Position numbers and translations under genes: made by a program. The notes beneath the pieces were generated by a model. It had not been told where the DNA came from and did no database searches. It saw nothing but the letters and a program-made list of their open reading frames with translations. Shown piece after piece: positions 12,545 to 24,596 of a stretch of DNA of 64,000 nt. Source of the DNA: Benincasa hispida (lineage: Eukaryota; Streptophyta; Magnoliopsida; Cucurbitales; Cucurbitaceae); NCBI RefSeq assembly GCF_009727055.1, contig NC_052355.1, positions 7,990,990 to 8,054,989 of the forward strand, given 5' to 3'. Numbering within the stretch: the stretch's first letter is position 1; each line of letters starts with the position of its first letter.

Positions 12545-13330
12545 TAGTGTTTGTTGAGTCATGTGGCAGTTAAAGTGTTGCATTCACATATTCGTAGTTC
12601 GTCGTTGGTGACGAAATTTTATGGAACGCATATGCGTGATGCATGTTTTAGGTTATGCATTTGTTCTCATGCGTCGGTGGTCATGCGTTGGAATGGAAAG
12701 TATGCGTTAATCTCTTATGCAATGACCATGCGTTCCTATCACAAGTTTTCTTGCGCTCTTGCCAAGTATAATGAGATCGCAAGTTTCTCGAATGTTCCGA
12801 GGTCGAACTTAGAGACTTGTAGCCAAATGTTATGTGGTGATGTGTTTGTGGCGAAGAATAAAAGAATGTTGAGGGTGAAAGGCTATGCATTACTCCTACT
12901 CCTAACAAACATATTAAGCGGTGGAAGTATGACTGAGAGCTAGAGACATGACAACTGTTAACGCGTAGTAAAATGCATGGAAAAATAGATGAAAAGGCGA
13001 GGATGTCTTCACTACTACACTAAGCTTGACTGCAAGGGTAACCTCAGCCAACGCAAGCTATGCGATCATGCTATACACACTTGACGTAGACGCATGTGAT
13101 GTATATGCAATAGTGTCAAGAAGCCTATTTCTAAGCCTCTACATTCCTGCTCATGTGTTCTCACACATAAGCAAGATGACCGCATACCACCATATCCTAC
13201 TTAAAAGGTATATACGCTGTGTAGTAGCAAACGAAGCTTATTCCTAAGTTGCATTCCGTCAACTAAGCACCGCAAGGCTGTCCTTACTTTTAATAGCTTC
13301 TTCAAATTTTGACAGTCTAAGCTTTATTAT
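12545..13330 (-). mobile_element. Gypsy-like LTR fragment, minus orientation (TGATGAC family)
   Basis: Matches, in reverse complement, the 3' half of the plus-oriented LTR at 14093 (for example 12741-13040 against 15590-15910, sharing TTGCCAAGTATAATGAG). It also matches directly the minus LTR at 16513 (ATGCGTC-GGTCATGCGTT block). It contains no gene; short open frames here are chance. Confidence 0.6.
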
Positions 13331-13577
13331 ATGCAAACCTTTGTTCAAACATTTGTTATCGCATTCCTGTTGAGTTTGTCTTTAGCTTTGCGGCGAGAGC
13401 GCTGCCAACCTCTAAGTTTGGGGGTGGTAGCGGTCCCGGAGAAATGCGTTCACTACATTGCGATTCTATTAAAAAAAAAAAAGAAAAAAAAGATAATTTG
13501 TTTTGAAATAACAACTCCATTATCAACACAATGGGGAAACCCATATTGATAAGAGCTAAGTTGTGAAAGGCACTTAC

Positions 13578-13615
13578 CCGTAGTTGGATGTCCGCATGAC
13601 ACACGTGGGGGCAAG
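13578..13615 (+). repeat. Direct repeat, copy 1
   Basis: TAGTTGGATGTCCGCATGAC followed by ACACGTGGGGGCAAGC; copy 2 is at 13724-13761 with few changes, including the CACGTG core. Confidence 0.7.
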
Positions 13616-13723
13616 CAAAAACAAAAGTAAGTTGCCAGGATCAACGTATAAGCGCAACTCCTCTGTCTAGCACAAGCCAAATTAAGCCAAGACAAGAGTT
13701 GAGTTGAATATGGAATGCAACCG

Positions 13724-13761
13724 AAGTTGGCTGTCCGCATGACACACGTGGGGGTAGGCCA
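13724..13761 (+). repeat. Direct repeat, copy 2
   Basis: AAGTTGGCTGTCCGCATGAC followed by ACACGTGGGGGTAGGCC; pairs with 13578-13615. Confidence 0.7.
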
Positions 13762-14092
13762 AAACAAAGAGCGTAACCAGGTTTAATGCCGCATTCGAAT
13801 AAGAAATCGCAAAGCTTTGAATTATCTTGAACGAACGAATTCTTAAAGCTAAACGCAAAGTTGTGGTGAATGAATAAAATTTTTTTGAGCAAAGGCTTGT
13901 CGAATTTAAGCTTGCAAAAGATCTCTTTGAAGAAGTAGCCAAAGTGGAGGAGAGTGTTGCGGCCATGGTTGAGGTGTGAGTAAATTATATTCTGAGAGGC
14001 TGGTCATCACAAAGGAAAATCAGAAGGTGAATATTGAATTTCTTGAGTATAACGCATGCTTGAGGACAAACATGATTCTAAATTTGGGTGTG

Positions 14093-15950
14093 TGATGACG
14101 GGCAGAAATGCACATCATTATAGGCCTTTTATTTAGTATTATGATGGTTGTTACATAGAATATGCGGTGATTATGTTAGGAATTCATAAGAAAACGAGTT
14201 TGCTTTGATCAGTATTAAGAATCTCAGCTAACCCATTATTATGCGTTATTATGCATTCAATTGTCTATCTTTGTAGTTAACGCAGGAAGCAGATGCATAC
14301 GTGAAAGCCAACTATCGCAAAGACGACCACATGCGGAGAATCACTCCATCGCAGAGGCAAACACATACGTTCGATGCATGGGTGTTGTGACCATCAATTG
14401 CATGCGTCCATCGCATAGAAGTTGCGGTCGTTAAGCGAATGTGGTCATCACAAAGAAGTTGCAGCCGTCGAGTGAATGGGGTCATTGCAAGAAGATTGTG
14501 GCTACATAATAATAACCATAATAGAGGGATGAACACAAGGTTGGTGCAATGCAAGCATGAACGCATACCTCGGGAGAATCAAAAGATGATGTTGACATTT
14601 CACCTACCACGCTGTTAGCAGTAGAGATTCAGAAAAGGACCATCATGCCACGAGTGTCAGATTCAGAGTAGGTCCATTAATGTTATTAGCGATCAAGCTC
14701 TATAAATAGAAGCCGATGAGCAAAATTTCAAATCATCCAAGGTTTTTGGCCTGAGGCTCCCTGCCTTAGTGCGTAACCTTGTGATCCAGACCAAAGCGTG
14801 AGAAGATAGCTTGAGAGTTTTTCATCTCCTTCATCTATTCCGAGTGACGACCGAAGCCTTCGCCGAAGTTAGAGCTCGAGAGAGTCTGCTCCACTGCCCA
14901 TCCATGGCACCATCAGTAGCCTTGACACACATTGGTCCTTCCATTTCTCTTCTTTCCTTGTATTGTATTACATTTTGGCTTAAGGAATTAATACATTTTG
15001 TGATCAATGCATTTCTATATTTCCTTCCATTCCATCTCCATCTTCATTTACCTAGCATCCTTAACTTTCATTGCATCACTGAGTAAGATTGCTAGAGTAT
15101 CGCATACTTAATCATGCAGATTAGGGATATGAAGCATGTAGCAAACCATCGGGAGGTGTGTGTTACGTGAGTGTTGTGAGAAAATCTTATTTGCTTAGTG
15201 TGAAGTTGTAGCAATGCTTGTCTATAGGCGGACGCAATACTTGTCTATGAGTAAAATCAGCAGCAACTAATTGCCCGGGAAGGTAAGTAGTTTATCGCAT
15301 TAAGCAATGTAAGTAAGTATTCACTAGGAATAGGAATAATCTTACGTAAGCCAGACTCATGTGATTACCTTGTCTTATGTATGCGTCCATCACCCCTGTA
15401 GAGCTACTCGAGAGAGATTCTAAAGAATGAACCTAAGACTTGAGAGAGCTAGGTTAGAATTGAGGCTCGAGAGAGCTAGTTAAGATCGCATAAGCAAGAA
15501 TGGAGACTTAGGAATAAGTTCCATTTTCTATTACAAATCACGTGCATCTGCGTCGGGTGTGTATAGCATGATCGCATAGGTTTGCGTTGGCTGAGGTCAC
15601 CCTTGCGGTCGAGCTTAGGGTTGCGATGAAGACATCTTCACCATTTTATCTATTTTTCCATGCATTTTACTATGCATCAATAGTTGTCGTGTCTTTACCT
15701 CTCATTCATACTTCCACCGCTTAATTTGTTAGTTAGGAGTAGGAGTAATTTATAGCTTATAACCCCCTTCATTCTTTTATTTATCCGCCGCAAACACATT
15801 ATCGCATACCCTTTAGCTACAAATCCCTGAGTTCGACCTCGGATCACCCGAGAAACTTACGTTCTCATTATACTTGGCAAGAGCACAAGAAAACTTGAGA
15901 CAGGAACAGATGATCATTGAAGGATAATGCATAAAAGATAACAAGAAAAG
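14093..15950 (+). mobile_element. Gypsy-like LTR, plus orientation (TGATGAC family)
   Basis: Starts TGATGACGGGCAGAAATGCA right after a purine tract. It has a clear core promoter, TATAAATA at 14701-14708. It runs through a region shared with the minus-oriented copies at 16513-20936 and 20937-22312. Similarity to the other copies fades near 15950, where minus-sense leader sequence of a neighbouring copy begins. I see no protein-coding capacity. Confidence 0.65.
14701..14708 (+). promoter_or_regulatory. TATA box of the LTR
   Basis: TATAAATA within AGCTCTATAAATAGAAGCC, in an LTR of the TGATGAC family. The same box occurs reversed in the minus copies near 17519 and 21800. Confidence 0.6.
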
Positions 15951-16512
15951 AACCTTGAGTAGAATACACTTGCGATCACGCTTTAGAATTTATGCGGTCG
16001 AAGCCATGCGTTGAAGGATGGGGAGGATTCTTCCGTTGTAACTGTGCATCGAGGAGAATTATTGTCGCACCTATAAGGAGCAAACACACCACATCCAAGA
16101 AAGCAACCACATATCCAAAATAATAAGAAAAATAAACTAAACTAGAAAAGTAAGGTAAAGATAGAGTAGAAGACGTCCTTGGAGAAATTGGAGTGTTGAC
16201 ACCGCAAGGAGTCTTCCATGCAGGAGATTGCTCTCAACTTCTTAGGTCAAGATGCCCTGACCATTGGAACTTCCAGCAATTGTTGGGTGCAGGTTGATCA
16301 CCACACGCATGTAATTTCCTTAAGCTCATGTGACTGATTACCCTTCTATCTTGGGGTCAACACTGGTTTTCGGTACACCACCTACACACCAATATTGTTT
16401 GCAACTTGGTCGCACAAGCTACAATACTTCCCAAGGTAAAAAGGTTGCCTGCAAAAACACAAAACTCAACAAACTATTAGCTTACAAGTCTCCGGCAACA
16501 ACGCCAAAAACT
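15951..16512 (-). mobile_element. Gypsy-like leader, minus orientation
   Basis: Non-coding sequence between the plus LTR and the PBS of the minus LTR. Its position next to a PBS marks it as the 5' leader of a minus-oriented element. Confidence 0.5.
16489..16506 (-). other. Primer binding site, tRNA-Asp type
   Basis: On the minus strand this reads TGGCGTTGTTGCCGGAGA, close to the TGGCGCCGTTGCCGGGGA used by plant Athila/Tat gypsy elements (tRNA-Asp). It lies 6 bp from the LTR end at 16513 and fixes orientation and lineage better than anything else here. Confidence 0.75.
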
Positions 16513-17548
16513 TGATGACTAAACTTAGGGAGACGCAATATGCGATGCATGTCTTAGGTTATGCTTTGGTTCTCATGCGTCGATGGTCATGCGTTAGAAT
16601 GGAATGTATGTGTTGATCTCGTATGATAATGCTATACACACCCGCCGCAGATGCACGTGATGTGTAATAGCAAATGGAACTTATTCCTAAGTCTCCATTC
16701 TTGCTTATGCGATCTTAATCTAGCTCTCTCGAGCCTCGATTCTAACCTAGTTCTCTCAAGTCTAGGTTCTTTCTTTAGACTCTCTCTCGAGTAGCTCTAA
16801 AGGGGTGATGGACGCATACATAAGACAAGGTAATCACATGAGTCTGGCTGACGTAAGATTATTCCTATTCCTAGTGAATACTTGCTTACATTGCTTAATG
16901 CGATCAACTACTTATCCTCTCAGGCAACTAGTTGCTTCTGATTTTACTCATAGACAAGTATTATGTCTGCCTATAGACAAGCGTTGCTACAGCTTCAACT
17001 AAGCAAATAAGGTTTTCTCACAACACTCACGCAATACACACCTCCCGGTGGTTTGCTACATGCTTCATATCCCTAATCCACATGATTAAATATGCGATAC
17101 TCTAGCAATCTTACTCAATGATGCAATGAAAGTTAAGGATGCTAAGTAAATGAAGATGGAGATGGAATGGAAGGAAATATAGAAATACATTGATCACAAA
17201 ATGTATTAATTCCTTAAACCAAAATGTAATACAATACAAGGAAAGATGAGAAATGGAAGGACCAGTTGGAAGCAATGTCTTGCTTCGAGCAGATATGTGT
17301 CAAGGCTGTCGGTGGTGCCATGGATTGGCGGTGGAGCAGACTCTCTCGAGCTCTAACTCCAGTGAAGGCTCCGGTTGTCACTCGGAATGGATGAAGGAGA
17401 TGAAAAACTCTCAAGCTATCTTCTCACGCTTTGGTCTGGATCACAAGGATCCGCCCTAAGGCGGGGAGCCTCAGGAGAAAAACTTGGATGATTTGAAATT
17501 ATGCTCATTGGCTTCTATTTATAGAGCTTGATCGCCGACAACATTAAT

Positions 17549-20350
17549 TATAAACCCTGGATTCTAAATTTTCTAGACAAGTATGTTTAGCCAAAGGAAT
17601 GATATATTGAATATCTAATAAGTGAAAATCTATGTTATTTATAGGAGTTGTTGAAAAAGGAAAAGAAAAACATATTAAATAGGAAAGTTCACTTATTGGT
17701 TGGGCTGGAGGTACTAAATATGCGGTGACGTGGCGGTTAACCCTTGAATTCGGGAGGCGGTAGGAAGATTAAAAGGAAAAGGAACTTCAAAAGCTTGGGT
17801 TTGACAATCTACATAAGCAAATTTAGTGAAATCAGTGCTATTTGAAAGATGGGAGAATCTAGTTTTTGAGTTTGTCTTTCTGGAGAAAGATTGCAGGTGG
17901 AGAAGAACAAGAAGTGAAGAAAGTGCAGAGGAGGTAGAATCTCGGGTTAATTAGGGCCCGAGATGAAGATTGGAAGCTCTAGGCCAAACTATAAGGAATT
18001 ATATAACAACGTTCTTAAGAGAGACTTCCATTTCATCAGGATGACCATAGGTAACACAACCTGAATCCTGAGTTTGCTGAAATTTTAAGGTAAGAAGTTA
18101 ACTCAATTCTAAACATGTTTGTAAAAGGAAGTTTCTTCAAAAGAGGTATGAATTTTGGATTTTGTAATAGAGAATCTGTGCATAAGCAGACAGCTGCTTG
18201 GGAAGAACAAGCAAATAGCTCACCGTGGAGAATTATAGCGAGATATGGAGAATGGGGATCTCGCTTATGAAGGAAATCTCGCTAATTTTATGCTGAGGAT
18301 CTCGCTCAAGAAGAAAATCTCACTAGAAATTGGGTCGAATCTCATTGGTATTGTGAGTATCGCTAGGTTGAAGTTTGTTGAGGAAATACTTGATCTCGCT
18401 CATGAGGATCTTGCTCATGAGGAAGAATTCACTCATGATGAGTATCTCGCTAGTAAAGCTGTCTTTGATGATGAAAGTTCTATTAGTAAATGAACTATTT
18501 GAGGTATTTTTCTAAGAATTATGAGTAGTTTAACCGGGAATTATGTCCTTTCAGGACAAGAAGAGCTAGGAGAGACGTATAACTCGTTAAGAGGCCAACG
18601 AGCTGTGAGTGACTATGTGTTGATTTAATGTTCTATTGATTTAGAAACTATGATTTCTTTGAAGTTATTTCTCATGCCAAGTGTTTAAATGAGGTGTCAA
18701 GCAACATATGTTTGAAGTTATTTCTCATGCTAAGTAAAACATGTTTTCCATGGAAATTGACATGATTTAAATATGTTATCTTGTCCAATAATTTCAGCAT
18801 GCTTTAGTAACTCCGTTTTCATGATGAACTGGTATGATGATTTGAGCACTAAGCCTTAGTGTTCAACTAAATTTCTGTGACTAGTTATATGATGGATACT
18901 GAAGGACAATGAGAAAGTATCCTAATTAAGTACCTAAGGTACGACGGTACTCAATTATAACCACGTGCACGTAGGTAATACGACGTCGAGGGATTGAGCA
19001 AAAGGGTTCTCCCCGACTAAGGTTGACGTTGAGGGATTGAGCAAAAGGGTCTCCCTGACTAAGGTTGACGTTGAAGGTTAAATCTAGTAGTTCACTCTCA
19101 ACTAAGGATAAAGGCAGTCATATCTTCTCCTAGGCTGGAAGGATAGTTTGGAATTGCTAATGCTTATGAATGTTTATCAACGCATGATGTTACTAATACA
19201 TGAGTATTCCAAGTATGTTTCCATATCTAGCGCATGCTAATAGTTTTTACAAGCTAGTTCAACATGATTTAAGCCAACTTATTTTACAAAGTATGAAGCA
19301 TGCGTTAGGGTTAAAACTAAGGTTGATTGGAGCTTGATGTACTATGTTTATATACCTAAGATTGCCAAAGTACATGCGTTGATATTTCTAAACACAATGA
19401 AGAGGAGTACTAAAGGTAAGAAAGGTATTTGAATAAATGTACCTAAGGTGTTGACGGTACATAGAAACCACCACGTACACGTATGTAGTTTTGAAGGAGA
19501 GGCCGAAGTATGGGTCTCCTAGGCCATAAACCAGTAAAAAGAGGCCGAACCATGGGTCTCGTGGCCGATAACAGACGTTGGGAGTTAGAGCGATGTATGC
19601 TCGTTCTCAACTTGGGAATAATGATGTTTAATGATGTTTAAGAGTTGTTATCAATGTTTATGTTTAAAGGAAGTTGCTTGAGATGCTCATCGGTATATTT
19701 AAAGAGATCGACGTAGGGATCTCCTCTAGCCATAGTTTAGTATGAACAGGTCGAAGTAGAGGTCTCATCTGGCCAAGGTTTGGCGTTGGGAATTAGAGCA
19801 AAGAATGTTCATTCTCAATTAAGATTAAGGTTTCAGATACAATGGTTTTAAAGGTTTTATGTACACGTTTGCGTGGCATATTTTAGTTCCAGTATTATGT
19901 TTTCGAGCTTTCAGTTTAAGCATGAGATTTATGTTTTTATTAAGTCACTCACTGGGCTTCCAGCTCACGTTTTCAAATGTTTTACTTTTAGGTAGCGGTT
20001 AGTTCCCAAAAGACTTTTCTGCTGCTGCTCTGCCACTCAAAGAAACAGGTTGAAGGAAGCGTAATTGAAGACCTGTATTAGTTAGTACACATGTGTATGT
20101 CTAGTGACTAGTCTTCTAGATAGGCTCACTAAATTGTAATATTCATGTATGGACAATGTTGCGAAACCCTGTAATGAATGTGTTAAATTCTGAGTTAATA
20201 TGTTCGTATATCGATGATATGTATGTATTCAGGGTATTGGAGCAAAATTTAACAGGTTAGATAGGCAGTAAGTGCCAGCAAAAGGGTTGGTAACTGCTGT
20301 AGTCACCATTCCATCCAGGTTAAGAGGGTAATTTGGAGGCGGGTGTCACA
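17549..20350 (+). mobile_element. Solo LTR (gypsy type), 2802 bp, TSD TTAAT
   Basis: Starts TATAAACCC (a mutated TGTAAACCC) and ends GGCGGGTGTCACA. It is flanked by the perfect 5-bp duplication TTAAT at 17544-17548 and 20351-20355. No PBS, internal coding region or second LTR is present, so it is a solo LTR left by LTR-LTR recombination. It holds repeated modules (18930-19110, 19440-19620, 19690-19830) with CCTAAGGT and AGGCCGAAG motifs, a G-box CACGTG at 18962-18967, and a degenerate CTCGCT-type repeat around 18240-18460. It shares modules with the LTRs of the 40.4-57.8 kb gypsy element. Confidence 0.85.
18240..18460 (+). repeat. Degenerate short repeat (ATCTCGCTCATGAGG-like)
   Basis: Repeated GATCTCGCT / GATCTTGCT / GTATCTCGCT units. 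They create an 82-codon open frame rich in A-H-E-D/E, which I do not consider a gene. Confidence 0.5.
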
Positions 20351-20936
20351 TTAATGGACCTATTCTGATCTGACACTTGCGGCGTGATGGTCATTTTCTG
20401 AAACTCTGCTACTAATGGCGTGGTAGGTGAAATGTCAACATCATCTTTTGATTCCCGAGGTATGTGTTTATGCTTGCATTCCACCAACCTTGTGTCCATC
20501 CCTCTATTACGGTTATCATTATGTAGCCACAATCTCCTTGTGATGACCGCATTCACTCGATGGTACAACTTCTCTGTGATGACCGCATTCGCTTGACGAC
20601 TCAACTTCTATTCGATGGATGCATGCGGTTGATGGCCGTAACACCCATGCATCGAATGTATGCTTTCGCCTCTGTGATGGAGAGATTCTTCGCATACGGT
20701 CGTCTTTGTGATAGCCTGACTTCTGCATATGTTTGTCAGCTTCCTGCATTAGCTACAAAGATAGATAATTGAACGATAAATATGCATAATAGTGGGTTAG
20801 CTGAGATTCTTATATATGATCGATGAAAACTCGTTTTCTCATGAATTCCTAACATAATCGCCGCATATTCTACGTAACAACCCTCATAATTCTAAATAAA
20901 AAAGCCTATAATGACGTGCATTTCTGCCAGTCATCA

Positions 20937-22312
20937 ACCGCATACCACCATATCCTACTTAAAGGGTGCATACGCTTGTTAGGTAGCAAATGAAGCTTAT
21001 TCCTAAGTTTTCCATTCTTGCTTATGCGATCCAATCGCGCTCTTTTGAGTCTTAGATTTAGTTTTTAGACTACTCTCTCAAGTATGCCTAAATGAAATGC
21101 AATGATGCACTCATAAGACAAGGTAATCGCATAAACCTGGCTGACGTAAGATTATTCCTATCTCTAGTGAATACTTGCTTACATTGCTTAATGAGACCAA
21201 CCACTTACCCTCCCGGGCAGTTAGTTGCTACTGATTTTACTCATAGACAAGCATTGCGTCTGCTTATAGACAAACGTTGCTACAACTTCACACTAAGCAA
21301 ATAAGGTTTTCTCACAACACTCGCGCAACGCACACCTCCCGGTGGTTTGCTACATGCTTCATATCCCTATGCCGCATGATTAAGTGTGCGATACTCTAGC
21401 AATCTTACTCAGTGATGCTATGAAAGTAAAGGATGCTAAGTAAATGAAGATGGAGATGGAATCGTAGGAAAATATAGAAATGCATTGATCACAAAATGTA
21501 TCAATTCCTTAAGCCAAAACGTAATACAATACAAAGATAGAGGAGAAATGGAGGGCCAGATGGAAGCAATGTCTTGCTTCCATCAGATGTGTGTCAAGGC
21601 TACCGGTGGAGCCATGGATGGGCGGTGGAATAGACTCTCTCGAGCTCTAACTCCGGCGAAGGCTCCGGTCGTCACTCGGAATTGTTAAGGGGATGAAGAA
21701 CTCTTAAGCTATCTTCTCACGCTTTGGTCTGCATCACAGGGATCTGCCTTCAGGCAGAAAACCCCAGATCATTTGAAGTTCTGCTCAACGGTTTCTATTT
21801 ATAGAGTTTGATCGCCGACAGCATTAATGGACTTGCTTTGAATCTGACACTCGCGGAGTGATGGTCCTTTTCTAAATCTCTGCTGCTAACAGCGTGGTAG
21901 GTGAAATGTCAACATCATTTTTTTGATAATCCCAATGTATGCGTTCATGCTTGCATTCCACCAACCTCATCCCTCTATTATGGTTATTACTTTGTAGCCG
22001 TAATCTCCTTGCGATGACCCATTCGCTTGATAGCCACAACACCCATACGACTGACGTATGCGATCACCGCATGCAATCGTCTCCACGATAGCCTGGCTCC
22101 CGTGTATGCGATCGATTTTTGCAGTTGCTACAAAAATAAACAATTGAACGCATAATAACCGCATAATAGTGGGTTAGCCAATATTCTTAATGCCGATAGA
22201 CGCAAACTCATTTTTTCATGAATTCTAAGTATAATTGCCTCATCTTCTACTTAACAGTCCTCATAATTCTAAATAAAAGGTCTATAATGACGTGCATTTC
22301 TGCCTGTCATCA
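20937..22312 (-). mobile_element. Gypsy-like LTR, minus orientation, truncated
   Basis: On the minus strand it starts TGATGACAGGCAGAAATGCA (22312 down) and breaks off at 20937, inside the LTR, directly against the start of the next minus LTR (20936). About 0.5 kb of its 3' end is missing. It shows the CATTAATGGAC site (about 21826) without the solo LTR carried by its neighbour. Confidence 0.7.
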
Positions 22313-22400
22313 GTCGTATCTTGGGTGATAATTGTTACAACACCTTGAGTTTCATAGATGAAACAAAATTGTCATAAGGAAAGTAGAAACAACATGAATT

Positions 22401-22905
22401 TGTTAGGTTCAGATTATTTATTTTAATTGTATTATTCTTCTTGATAAATAATTTTTTTATTTTAAAAATTTTGGTTGGGTTGGACACGACATGGGCACGA
22501 GGAGCTCTGTTCAATTTATAAAAGAAAATTAATGTATCCCCTTAGATTCAAACTTATGAACTAAAGGATGACAGGTCCACTTGCGTGCGAACTGGGCAAA
22601 TGATATGTTGTTTGAAATTCACTTGACATTTAATATATATATATATACATATCATCAGTCATTTTGGTTCATCCATTTGTTTTGCCAAACCTGAGTCCCT
22701 CTGAAACATTTTGGTTTTTTACATTTTTGACTAGAAACTGTCAAACCAACCAATTTCAACCAGAATGGACTTGCAATTTTCGATCGGTTTGAGTGATTTT
22801 TTATTTATTTATTCTTGCACCTATGATCTAACTTGTGAAATGAGAGTTTGAGATGTATTTTAGTTTATTAATGCAATTATTTATATCTTGCGTAAATGTC
22901 CAACA
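22401..22905 (+). mobile_element. Copia 5' LTR remnant
   Basis: Ends GTCCAACA at 22905. Only about the last 100 bp (from 22800: ATTTATTTATT, GAGTTTGAGAT-TATTTTAGTTTATTAA) align with the LTR at 24597-25118. The left part does not align, and the start at TGTTAGG (22401) is only a guess. Confidence 0.45.
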
Positions 22906-22961
22906 AGTAGTAGAGTTATTTGGTTAAGGAGTCATGAAATCGTAAAAGCCAAAAGATTTTG

Positions 22962-23860
22962 AATGTCAAAATATTTGATGGGGAATTTTCTGGGCATTGG
23001 AAGACCCAATTTAAGGATTTATTAACCTACAAGAAAGTACATAATACACTAAAAGAAAGATTAAAAGGGATTTGTGATGAAGATTGGGAGACCTTGAATC
23101 AAGGAGCAATTGTAATCATATGAATATATCTTCCAAAGAAAAACCATGCGCTAATAATAAGACCTATCTCCTTGAGAAGTATTCTGACATGCAAATGATT
23201 GACAATGTTTTTGTTAATTCTTATACTTGTGAGTTCAACACTTTGTTAAATCAGTAGAAGTCTATTAAGGTAGAGAGTTTACTAATGAAGACAACGATAT
23301 CTAATTCAATTGGAGATAACATTTTGAGTTCTTTAAGCGTGTGTGATTTAACTCTAGCTGAAGAAATTTATAAGAAGGATAGTAGTAAAGAAGCAATTAA
23401 ATGTTCTTTATCTATGACTAGGGGTAAAGGCAAGGTCAATTATGAAAATGATAGATCGAGTAATAGAAAGAAAAGGTGGATTAATAGGAATAAGGAGCTA
23501 GAGTGTTTTTACTATCACAATAAAAATAGATGTAGTTGAAATGGATGGTGCTTGTGTCTGTGTTGAGAGTAACACAAAGAGTAATAGTTACTCATCTGAA
23601 TGGATTATGAATAGTGCAACTTTCATACACATAACTTCAAGTAGGAGTTGTTCACATTTTTCACGGTAAAAGATCATGGTCTAGTGAGGATGGAGAATGG
23701 TAAAATTTTCAAAGACCAATGGAATTAGGGATATTAATATGAAAACTGAGTGTGGAGAAAAGTTAGTGCTACACAATATCAGATTCGTGCCTATGATGAA
23801 GATGAATTTCATCTCTATTTGCAATGTTGGATGACGACGGTTACAATTTTGTGAGTGATA
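22962..23860 (+). pseudogene. Ty1/copia gag-protease fragment
   Basis: Reads NVKIFDGEFSGHWKTQFKD then LLTYKKVHNTLKERLKG, a copia gag (UBN2-like) start. Later it reads MKTTISNSIGDNILSSL and LTLAEEIYKKDSS, with a degenerate zinc knuckle CFYYHNKNRC (usual C-x-x-C-x-x-x-G-H-x-x-x-x-C). Then WIMNSATFIHITSSRS stands where plant copia proteases have W-x-x-D-S-x-A-x-x-H-V-T: the catalytic Asp is Asn. VLHNIRFVP-MMKMNFIS follows. Multiple frameshifts; dead. Confidence 0.75.
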
Positions 23861-24596
23861 AAATGTCAGTGTGAACTCAAATTAAGATATATCCCATGTA
23901 TTGGCATTTGATCTTAAAGATTCCACATTGTCCTATGTTGGTTTAGTGTTGTCAAAGAATTAGAGAGACGGTAGATACTAGTTAAAGTTATAGATGGCAG
24001 TTATAGATGTGCAATTGAGCCAAAATCAATTAATGATGGCCAATTTCGATAAGTTACACCAAGATATATCAGTTCATAAACAATTAAAAATTATGGGAGA
24101 GAAAGTTGATGACTATCACAAACCCCCAATTATTGTACATTTGAATGGATTGATGAAGCTGCCTATATGAGTAGGGAACAAAAATGGAAGACCAAGACAA
24201 TTGCTAAGGTAAAAAGTAGAGTCTCTAACTTGATAGCATACATGAATGAAGAAGTCAGGCCATCTACAGTTCTTCTTCAAGAGCCGGTGTTCATGATTAA
24301 AAAAATGTAAGTTGTTACCACTTAGCTAAAGTAGTTGTACGTGATTATCTTTTATGTCTAGAACTTAATTTTATGTAGCTTGCTCATATCCTAGACCAAA
24401 CATGGATGAGCTACATCTATTTTGTGATGGTTTCATGTTTTTTGTTAGTTGATTTTACATGACTTTTGAGCCTCGAAGTTTTTCAAGTAGATTAGAGTTA
24501 ACAATTATAATGAGAGTAAAGTTCTTGAAGTTTGCCAAGGTCATTCGTTTTCGTTCAATGAGAGACAAGATTGTTGTTTTGTTCTAAGTGACAGAT
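23861..24596. other. Unclassified internal part of the copia relic
   Basis: No recognised pol motifs. A short plus-strand frame from about 24010 (AVIDVQLSQNQLMMANFDKL) matches nothing I know. Integrase, RT and RNase H are missing, so most of pol was deleted. Confidence 0.4.

Larger units (their letters stand above)
13331..14092 (+). mobile_element. Gypsy-like internal 3' region upstream of a plus LTR
   Basis: Non-coding. It holds a purine-rich CTAAGTTTGGGGGTGG (13410-13425), a poly-A/AAG run (13469-13492), a direct repeat (13578/13724), and the purine tract TAAATTTGGGTGTG directly before the LTR start at 14093. Confidence 0.45.
16513..20936 (-). mobile_element. Gypsy-like LTR, minus orientation, split by a solo LTR
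   Basis: LTR bounded on the minus strand by TGATGACTGGCAG (20936 down) and CA next to the PBS (16513). The host LTR sequence is 16513-17548 plus 20356-20936. It is interrupted at an ACATTAATGGACC site by a 2.8-kb LTR with TSD TTAAT. The uninterrupted sequence is seen in the neighbouring copy at about 21816. Confidence 0.75.

Noticed and set aside
12551..14566. Cluster of open frames of 72-130 codons on both strands
   Set aside because: They lie in LTR sequence repeated at 15-17 and 20-22 kb, and the frames are not conserved between copies.
14811..15086. 91-codon plus frame (MRVFHLLHLFRVTTEAFAEV), also seen inverted at 17214-17414
   Set aside because: Part of the R/U5-like region of the TGATGAC-family LTR; the similarity is repeat homology, not gene conservation.
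18245..18493. 82-codon acidic frame with A-H-E-D repeats
   Set aside because: Produced by a degenerate CTCGCT/CATGAGG repeat inside a solo LTR.
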